From contig DATLCI010000142.1 in assembly GCA_035526435.1 (NCBI GenBank), positions 1 through 13,086 of the forward strand: a stretch of 13,086 nt of DNA. Direction: 5' to 3'. A program made the position numbers and the translations under genes. Source of the stretch: DATLCI01 sp035526435 (GTDB lineage Bacteria > Acidobacteriota > Terriglobia > Terriglobales > Acidobacteriaceae). Positions 1-5,242 of this stretch are shown one piece after another. How positions within the stretch are numbered: the stretch's first letter is position 1; each line of letters begins with the position of its first letter. Under the pieces are notes generated by a model. That model made no database searches and was not told where the DNA came from. It worked only from the letters and a program-made list of their open reading frames with translations.

Positions 1-567
1 GGCATCGCGTATCCGGCGATCGTGGGCGCGTCAGCCAATGGCAACGTCTGGCATTATTTTTTCAACCGGACGAAGACCGTGCCGGACGATCTGATCGTCT
101 TCGATTATTCCGCTGACCTCCACCACATGACTATGGACATCACGCGGACCTTTAACGTGAGCGGCAAGTTCACGGCGGAACAGGCGAAATGGTACGCAGT
201 GGATCTGGAGGCTCAAAAAGCAGTCATTGAGCTATTGCGGCCAGGCAATACGTATGCCCAAGCCGCTGAGGCCGGAAAGAAAGTTTTTGAAAAGGCCGGA
301 ATCGGCAATCAATGGCGCGGATTTCCCGGACACACGGTGGGATTGGCGACACATGACGTCATAGGAACCCCCGGAACAATTCAAGCGGGGCAAGTAGTGA
401 CAGTTGAGCCCATCATCGAATTCCCGGACAAAAAAGTGCACTTCCGCATCGAAGATACCATCCTGATCACGGACAAAGGTCCGGAAATCCTTTCCTCGGG
501 CGTGCCAAAAGAATTGGCTGAGGTGGAAAAATTAGTAGGGAGCGAGGCGAAGCGCCCAAAGCCTTAG
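1..567 (+). CDS. M24 family metallopeptidase, Xaa-Pro aminopeptidase type (5' end missing)
   Basis: The reading frame is open from base 1, so the N-terminal part lies outside the window; the GTG at 22 is internal. The visible 188 residues are the pita-bread catalytic domain of peptidase family M24, which removes N-terminal residues, typically before proline, using two metal ions. All five metal ligands can be placed: Asp in FDYSAD, Asp in MDITRTF, His in GHTVGLATHD, Glu in VEPIIEF and Glu in RIEDTIL. The HYFFNR segment before the first Asp and the DITRTF motif fit Xaa-Pro dipeptidase/aminopeptidase P better than methionine aminopeptidase. No signal peptide can be judged because the start is missing. 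Its TAG stop overlaps the stop of the converging CoA-binding gene by 4 bases. The family call is firm; exact substrate is unknown. Confidence 0.88.
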   Translation, partial: GIAYPAIVGASANGNVWHYFFNRTKTVPDDLIVFDYSADLHHMTMDITRTFNVSGKFTAEQAKWYAVDLEAQKAVIELLRPGNTYAQAAEAGKKVFEKAGIGNQWRGFPGHTVGLATHDVIGTPGTIQAGQVVTVEPIIEFPDKKVHFRIEDTILITDKGPEILSSGVPKELAEVEKLVGSEAKRPKP

Positions 568-971
568 CGGTGGCGCTTGCGGTGTTCTTTGAGGATGCAG
601 GTATCCATCAGCACCGTGATGCCGGCTTCGCGCGCCTTGGCGGCGGCCTCTTCGTGCATGACGTCTTCCTGCATCCAGATGGTGGGGACTTTCAGCTTGA
701 TGGCTTCGTCCACGATCTCCGGGACGGCTTCAGCCCGGCGGAAGATGTTCACGATGTCAATCTTTTCCGGCACCTCTGAAAGCGTAGGGTAGGCCTTCTC
801 TCCGAGTGCACCGTTGATGCTGGGATTCACCGGGATGATCCGGTACCCATGTCCCTGCATATATGCGCTGACGCCATAGCTGGGACGCATAGGACTGGAA
901 GACAGGCCGACGACGGCGATGGTCTTCGCCTGGGCCAGCACTTCGCCGATCTGGTCGGTCAGGGTCGTCAA
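564..971 (-). CDS. CoA-binding domain protein, YccU type
   Basis: Small Rossmann-fold protein of the CoA_binding_2 family, about 135 residues, which is the usual family length. The dinucleotide/CoA loop appears as TIAVVGLSSSPMRPSYGV near the N-terminus. It is followed by the GYRIIPVNP strand, the VDIVNIFRR-like segment (here IDIVNIFRRAEAVPEIVDEAI), the WMQEDVMHEEAA helix and the C-terminal MDTCILKEHRK, all typical of the family. Members bind CoA in crystal structures but have no settled physiological role; a cytosolic location is expected. I prefer the TTG start at 971 because GGAAGGGA sits about 6 bases before it and the protein then has the standard length. An upstream in-frame GTG at 1043 would add 24 residues unlike the family and would lie before the likely promoter. 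The gene converges on the peptidase and shares the bases TTAG with its stop. Confidence 0.85.
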   Translation of the reverse strand: MTTLTDQIGEVLAQAKTIAVVGLSSSPMRPSYGVSAYMQGHGYRIIPVNPSINGALGEKAYPTLSEVPEKIDIVNIFRRAEAVPEIVDEAIKLKVPTIWMQEDVMHEEAAAKAREAGITVLMDTCILKEHRKRHR

Positions 972-1023
972 GTGGATTCCCTTCCGTCGGGGGAGGCTTG
1001 GTTCCGGTACACCGGGATTCCGA

Positions 1024-1029
1024 ATTGTA
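1024..1029 (-). promoter_or_regulatory. Candidate -10 box for the CoA-binding protein gene
   Basis: On the minus strand these bases read TACAAT, five of six matches to the sigma-70 -10 consensus. A start of transcription near 1017 would leave a leader of about 46 bases holding the GGAAGGGA ribosome site of the TTG start at 971, and would exclude the longer GTG start at 1043. No good -35 hexamer is visible, so this is only a candidate. Confidence 0.3.
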
Positions 1030-1087
1030 TGAGACCGGGCCACGTTATGCTAGAACCTTCTCGCCTTACTCCCTGGAGTTAACCACT

Positions 1088-1656
1088 ATGACAACATCTG
1101 GTTCGATGCGGCTTTCGGCCTTCGGGATTGCGCTGAGTCTCATTTGCCTCTCGGGCTGCTTTGTCGGCTCACTGCAGCCCCTTTATCACGCCACTGACCC
1201 GGTCTTCGATAAGAACCTTCTGGGAACCTGGGTCTCATCCGACGAGCGCAATACCCAATCATCAGCCGCATCCCGGGCGCACAGCAGGACAAGCAGTATC
1301 ACCTGGTCTACATCACGGAAGGCAGCGGCGCCGTGTACCAAGCCACGCTGGTCGATATCGCCAAGACGAGGTATCTCGACATCTATTCCCGCGACTCCTC
1401 GCGCCGGCCGGAGGTGCACTTTGTGCCCACGCACAGCATCTGGAAGATCACGGTCGAGGGCGACTCGCTTAAGGTGATCTCGATGAACGAAGAGTGGCTG
1501 AAGGAGCAGGTCGATAAACGCATCCCGCAGTTTCCCGCGATGAAGGTGGAAGACGACGTGGTGCTGACCGCGGGAACGACGGAATTGCAGGAATTTGTGC
1601 GCGGGTACTCGGAACAGTTGTTTTCGGAAGAAGCGAACGTCTGGAAGAAGCGGTAG
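1088..1656 (+). pseudogene. Small outer-membrane-type lipoprotein, interrupted by a frameshift
   Basis: ATG at 1088 has GGAG at 1075-1078. The first segment (frame of 1088) begins with a lipoprotein signal peptide ending LSGC (Cys24), then SLQPLYHATDPVF and LLGTWVSSD, which looks like a known type of small bacterial lipoprotein. Coding character in that frame is lost around 1245-1262 (codons after DER). It resumes in the frame of 1261, reading ISRIPGAQQDKQYHLVYITE and then YQATLVDIAKTRYLDIYSRD through to NVWKKR and TAG at 1656. The two halves join naturally as one protein of about 188 residues, so a single net -1 (or +2) shift has occurred. No convincing slippery heptamer is seen at the junction, so this is either a real inactivating mutation or an assembly error. 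The rest of the second half looks well preserved, which favours a recent event or an error. Function is unknown; it is a plausible client of Lnt encoded at 3455-5128. Confidence 0.7.
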
Positions 1657-1663
1657 CGCAAAA

Positions 1664-2269
1664 CTATTTTTCTTTGCCGGTCTTCTCTTTGAAGCTTCTG
1701 GTTGCCATTTTCCGCACCGTTTCCGGCACACCCTTGTTCATGGAGAGAGCTTTGAGGTCGGGCGGAAGCAAGTTCTTGATGAAATTGAGCGACAAGTCCA
1801 TAGGGCAGCGCGGATTGTTCACCAGGTTCTTCATCACGGTGTAGCTCTTGATGAACTTCCGGTTGCGCGCCACCTCGCGCAAAACCCCCTCCTGCACATT
1901 CTTCATGGAGGCGATGGTCTCCACTTCCTGGTCCGTCAACTTCGGCGATGCCATTACCGCGGCATAGACCACGCGGGAGCCGTCGCGGATCAGGAGCGAG
2001 CGCTCTTCCTTGTTGCCCAGCATGGCGAGCTTCACGCGTTCCCCCACGCTCAATCGTGAGACCTTCTGTAGCGGCGACAGGCGCTCTTGTTTCTCCGGCT
2101 CGGCTACGGCAGCCACCGCAGCCACGGGTGGGGCAGCGATAGGAGCAATCTCGTCCGCGGTAGCGCCGGTCAGCTCGAACTTTTTGTCTTTCTCGGCCGC
2201 GATCTCAGCAGCGTGCTCCGCTTCGAATTTTGCCGCTAGCGTTGCCTCGTCTTCAGTCAATTCAGCCAT
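1664..2269 (-). CDS. Conserved-type helical protein of unknown function
   Basis: 201 residues with a strong start: ATG at 2269 is preceded on the minus strand by GAGGAGA at a 5-base distance. Two parts are visible. Residues 1 to about 62 are an Ala/Glu/Lys-rich, low-complexity segment (ending near AAVAEPEKQ). Residues about 65-201 are a compact helical region: SVGERVKLAMLGNKEERSLL, RDGSRVVYAAVMASPKLTDQEV, ASMKNVQEGVLREVARNRKF, VMKNLVNNPRCPMDLSLNFI, and ALSMNKGVPETVRKMATRSF. The spacing of the short Asn/Lys-rich turns between helices suggests degenerate HEAT/leucine-rich-variant-like repeats. There is no signal peptide or membrane segment, so it is probably cytosolic. The tail is basic (FKEKTGKEK). 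It lies 54 bases downstream of prfB on the same strand but has its own candidate promoter. It converges with the broken lipoprotein gene with a 7-base gap. I do not recognise a function. Confidence 0.75.
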   Translation of the reverse strand: MAELTEDEATLAAKFEAEHAAEIAAEKDKKFELTGATADEIAPIAAPPVAAVAAVAEPEKQERLSPLQKVSRLSVGERVKLAMLGNKEERSLLIRDGSRVVYAAVMASPKLTDQEVETIASMKNVQEGVLREVARNRKFIKSYTVMKNLVNNPRCPMDLSLNFIKNLLPPDLKALSMNKGVPETVRKMATRSFKEKTGKEK

Positions 2270-2294
2270 GGTTTCTCCTCATCGGTACGGCAAA

Positions 2295-2329
2295 GAATAG
2301 CTTATAGCGCCAACGCCATCCAGCTATTC
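2295..2329 (-). repeat. 8-bp perfect inverted repeat spanning the prfB stop codon
   Basis: GAATAGCT at 2295-2302 pairs perfectly with AGCTATTC at 2322-2329 across a 19-base loop. On the minus strand the first arm contains the prfB TAG stop (2324-2326) and the second arm is followed by only a short TTT. It could be a weak transcription terminator or a 3'-end stabilising hairpin for the lnt-prfB transcript. The arms are AT-rich and there is no long U-run. Confidence 0.35.
2301..2306 (-). promoter_or_regulatory. Candidate -10 box for the 201-aa unknown gene
   Basis: The minus strand reads TATAAG, close to the -10 consensus, and would start transcription near 2294, about 24 bases before the ATG at 2269. 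No good -35 hexamer is seen. The box overlaps the loop and arm of an inverted repeat that spans the prfB stop codon, so it could instead belong to that structure. Confidence 0.25.
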
Positions 2330-3458
2330 GTCTTCGTCTGCATCCGCGCCGGACACCACTGGAGTGCCGGAGCGACGGGCCACCAGGTAGGCCCGGATGA
2401 ATTCCTTCAAATCGCCGTTCAAGACACGGTCCACATCACCGACTTCGACCTTGGTGCGATGGTCTTTGACCAAGCGATAAGGATGGAGCACGTAAGAACG
2501 TATCTGCGAACCGAAGTTGATCTCAAGCTTCGAATCTTCCAGCTTCTTGCTGATGGCCCGCTTCTTTTCCAACTCATATTCGTAGAGCTTGGACTTCAGG
2601 ATCTTCATGCCGCGCTCGCGGTTCTTATGCTGGGAGCGTTCATTTTGGCAGCTTACGACGATGCCAGTGGGAATATGGGTGAGACGAACGGCGGAGTCCG
2701 TGGTGTTCACGTGCTGTCCACCCGCCCCGCCGGAGCGATAGGTATCAATGCGGAGGTCTTCGGATTTGATCTCAACGTCAATCGATTCGTCGATCTCCGG
2801 TGACACAAACACGCTGGCGAAAGAAGTATGGCGACGCTTGGCCTGGTCGAAAGGAGAAATGCGGACGAGACGGTGCACGCCGATCTCACTGGTCAGTAGT
2901 CCGAAGGCGAACTCGCCGGTGACGGTGAAGGTCGCTGACTTGATGCCGGCTTCCTCGGCTGGCTGGTGATCGTTCACCACCGCTTCAAAGCGCTGGCTCT
3001 CTGCCCAGCGGATATACATCCGCAACAGCATCTCCGCCCAATCCTGGGACTCGGTGCCGCCAGCGCCGGGATGGATGGTGACGATAGCGTTGCGGGCATC
3101 ATTGTCGCCGGAGAGGAGGGTCTTCGTCTCCAGCGTTTCCACTACGGTCTTGAGGGCCTCGAGCTCACGGCGTAGCTCCGGCTCCACCGCCTCGCCTTCT
3201 TTGGCGAGATCAAAGTAGGCGGCGATGTCGCCGGTGCGGCGCTCAAGTTCCGCGTCCGTTGCCACGGATTCTTCCAGACGCTTGCGCTCACGCATGGTCT
3301 GCTGGGAAAGTTCGGAGTTAGACCAGAAGTTCGGTTCAGCGATCTTTTTTTCGACTTCGGCTAGCTGGTGACGGCGGCTGGCAACGTCAAAGATACTCCC
3401 GAAGGTCGAGGACCTTTTGCCGGAGCGGCGAATATTCGCGTTCGAGTTCGTCGATCAT
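2324..3458 (-). CDS. prfB: Peptide chain release factor 2 (with programmed +1 frameshift)
   Basis: RF2 releases the finished polypeptide at UGA and UAA stop codons. The GGQ peptidyl-hydrolysis motif is in RSGGAGGQHVNTTDSAVRLTH (GGQ at about residues 246-248) and the stop-recognition tripeptide SPF is in RISPFDQAKRR (about 201-203), which identifies RF2 rather than RF1 (PxT). Translation starts at ATG 3458, reads 23 codons to an in-frame TGA at 3387-3389, shifts +1 at CTT-TGA-C and continues with DVASRRHQLAEVEKK to TAG at 2324-2326. The product is about 377 residues, close to the 365 of E. coli RF2, with motifs at nearly the same positions. A caller that ignores recoding would start it at 3295 and lose the first 54 residues. 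Its ATG overlaps the lnt TGA stop as ATGA, so the two are translationally coupled in one operon. Low RF2 raises frameshifting, giving autoregulation in the known systems. Confidence 0.96.
3386..3404 (-). promoter_or_regulatory. RF2 programmed +1 ribosomal frameshift site
   Basis: The minus strand reads CTT CGG GAG TAT CTT TGA C. The slippery codon is CTT (3392-3390), followed by the in-frame TGA (3389-3387) and then C, giving GAC in the +1 frame. The purine-rich CGGGAG lies one codon (TAT) before CTT, the same place as the internal Shine-Dalgarno AGGGGG of E. coli prfB, which stimulates the shift by pairing with 16S rRNA. The frames before and after both encode normal RF2 sequence (LDLREYL, then DVASRRHQL). 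This is direct evidence for recoding, not a sequencing error, because the stop codon is the one RF2 itself reads. Confidence 0.95.
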
Positions 3459-5128
3459 CGGAGTATGCCGGCGCGCAGATTGAAGCGTACGAACAGCGCG
3501 ATAAAAGAGATTATCGCACAAGCGTACGCCAGCCAATCGCCGTGCCGGGTGTAGAACGTGGTCTCGGCGACGAAGGCGTAGGGTGCGTTCAAGGCAGTTC
3601 GGACGTCTCGCTCCGCCTGCGTCACCACCCGGCCGAACGGGTCGATGCTGGCGGTGATGCCGGTGTTGGTGCTGCGCAGCAGCCACCGCTTGTTCTCGAT
3701 GGCCCGCATGCGCGCCATATTGAGGTGCTGTCCGGGAGCCCCGCTGCGGCCGAACCAACCGTCGTTGGAGATATTGACGAATACCTGTGCGCCGTTGAGC
3801 GCGAATAAACGAATCTCATCTGGGAACACCGACTCGTAGCAAATGAAGGTGCCAATCCGATAGCCTTCGCCGACATGGACGGCCGGCTTCGCCGCCTCCG
3901 GCATGACCATACCTTCATGATGGTGATGCTCTTCTACGGGTGCGGCTACCGGATTTGAGGGAAGCTTGAAAACCGTGCGGTCAACGCCGCGGGAAAAAGT
4001 CCCTACCTGCTTAGTGAGGTTCTTGGCGAAGAAGAGTAGTTCCTGAAACGGGACATACTCGCCAAAAGGGACAAGGTGCACTTTGTCGTAGCGAGCCAGG
4101 AATGCTCCCGACGGAGCCACCAGCGTCGCGGAATTGAAGATGTCGTAATCGCCGCCGCCGGTCGGGCTTCGTAGACCCAGGCTGCCCGCGATGATGAAAG
4201 CATTCTGATCGGAGGCCAACGTGCCCAGCCAAGTGGTCAGCTTGGGATCATTCACGTAAAAAGGTGAAGGCGATTCCGGCCATATGATCAACCGCGGCGA
4301 CGATGACCAATCTGGCGGAGCGGCGCTATTCTTGGGCTGGCGGCTGAGATCGGCGAGCTCGGCAATGGTGCGATCAAATTGGTCCGCCGTCCACGGCGAA
4401 TTGGTGATGGGAACATTCTGCTGGACCAATCGGGCCAAGTGAGTCGCGGGAGAAGCCGGAGGTTTCCACAACGATCCATTCTGCAGCGTGGCAGCGGAAG
4501 TAAAGGCGATAATCCCGATCACCACCTTTTTTCGCCGGGCCAGCGCCGCAGCAACAAACAGGACGTTAACCACCGCGATCACGAGCGACAGTCCGTACAC
4601 GCCAGTGAAGGGAACGATGCGGGTGAGTAACAGGTTGTCCACTTGGGCTGTTCCAAGCAGGTCCCAAGGGAAGCCGGTAACGCGCGACCGGGCGAGCTCC
4701 ACCGCTACCCAGAGAAAAGGTGTCGCGAACAGGGCCAGCGAAAGATTTTTTCGCGCCACCCGCACGACCAGCGCCGCAAAGAGTGCGTGGTAAAGACCCA
4801 GATATAAGCAAAAGAGGAGAAGGATACCGGCGGCGACCGGTACCGGCAGTCCGCCATAGGAGTTCATTACGTGGAATACCCAATAACAGGAGCCGAGGTA
4901 CCAGCTAAATCCACAAAAGTATCCCAGCCAGAAACCTTGGCCGACGGTAAGACCGGGTTCCGCGCCGGGCCGCAGGACCTCCTGCGACGGGCGTTGGAGC
5001 AGCGCCAGCAGAAGAGGAGTCACGGCGATCCATGCCAGAAAACTCCACGCAGGCGTGGGAAAGATGAGCACTTGCAATCCGCCGGAGAGCGCGGACAAAG
5101 CCCAGGTTTTTCCGGGGATCTTGAGCAC
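3455..5128 (-). CDS. lnt: Apolipoprotein N-acyltransferase
   Basis: Lnt transfers the third acyl chain from a phospholipid onto the N-terminal cysteine of apolipoproteins in the inner membrane, the last step of lipoprotein maturation. The first ~210 residues hold several hydrophobic membrane segments. Residues ~230-525 are the periplasmic nitrilase-like domain, and a final membrane segment lies at about 533-549. The catalytic triad is visible: Glu285 in IIWPES, Lys349 in ARYDKVHLVPFGEYVPF and Cys430 in GTFICYESVFP; the downstream NDGWFG and EN(K)RWLLRSTNTG motifs are also present. At 557 residues it is longer than the roughly 510-residue E. coli enzyme, partly from a His-rich insert at ~392-420 between FSRG and the catalytic Cys. 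GTG at 5128 is chosen because it begins the expected N-terminus; no ribosome site precedes it, and a -10 box sits so that the mRNA would begin at or near the GTG. The stop overlaps prfB (ATGA). Confidence 0.94.
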   Translation of the reverse strand: MLKIPGKTWALSALSGGLQVLIFPTPAWSFLAWIAVTPLLLALLQRPSQEVLRPGAEPGLTVGQGFWLGYFCGFSWYLGSCYWVFHVMNSYGGLPVPVAAGILLLFCLYLGLYHALFAALVVRVARKNLSLALFATPFLWVAVELARSRVTGFPWDLLGTAQVDNLLLTRIVPFTGVYGLSLVIAVVNVLFVAAALARRKKVVIGIIAFTSAATLQNGSLWKPPASPATHLARLVQQNVPITNSPWTADQFDRTIAELADLSRQPKNSAAPPDWSSSPRLIIWPESPSPFYVNDPKLTTWLGTLASDQNAFIIAGSLGLRSPTGGGDYDIFNSATLVAPSGAFLARYDKVHLVPFGEYVPFQELLFFAKNLTKQVGTFSRGVDRTVFKLPSNPVAAPVEEHHHHEGMVMPEAAKPAVHVGEGYRIGTFICYESVFPDEIRLFALNGAQVFVNISNDGWFGRSGAPGQHLNMARMRAIENKRWLLRSTNTGITASIDPFGRVVTQAERDVRTALNAPYAFVAETTFYTRHGDWLAYACAIISFIALFVRFNLRAGILR

Positions 5129-5134
5129 ATGGGC

Positions 5135-5143
5135 AGTGTAGCA
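5135..5143 (-). promoter_or_regulatory. Extended -10 promoter of lnt-prfB, probably leaderless
   Basis: The minus strand reads TGCTACACT: an extended -10 (TGn) followed by TACACT, four of six matches to TATAAT. The hexamer ends at 5135, seven bases before the GTG at 5128, so transcription would begin at or within a base or two of the start codon. No Shine-Dalgarno precedes the GTG, which fits a leaderless mRNA. The -35 region is poor, as is usual for extended -10 promoters. Confidence 0.45.
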
Positions 5144-5159
5144 AACGCGGTACGTATGA

Positions 5160-5188
5160 TTGACGTTGGTGGTAGCCGGGCGTAGACT
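5160..5188 (+). promoter_or_regulatory. Sigma-70-type promoter for the APC transporter gene
   Basis: TTGACG at 5160-5165 (five of six matches) and TAGACT at 5183-5188 (four of six) are separated by exactly 17 bases. Transcription would start near 5195, giving a leader of about 48 bases before the ATG at 5243. It lies back to back with the lnt promoter in the 114-base divergent gap, which holds nothing else I can identify. Confidence 0.55.
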
Positions 5189-5242
5189 TTCACTTCGTCA
5201 CCCCCGGCATGCTGATCGAGTGAAGCAGCCCACTGTAAGTTA

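Noticed and set aside
972..1043. Upstream GTG start for the CoA-binding protein
   Set aside because: The extra 24 residues are unlike the family, there is no ribosome site, and a likely -10 box lies inside them; TTG at 971 has a good ribosome site.
1025..1051. Possible plus-strand promoter TTGTAT / TATGCT before the lipoprotein gene
   Set aside because: The spacer is only 15 bases and both hexamers are weak.
1186..1731. 181-codon minus-strand open frame
   Set aside because: Antisense to the lipoprotein gene, no ribosome site, Arg/His-rich composition typical of a shadow frame.
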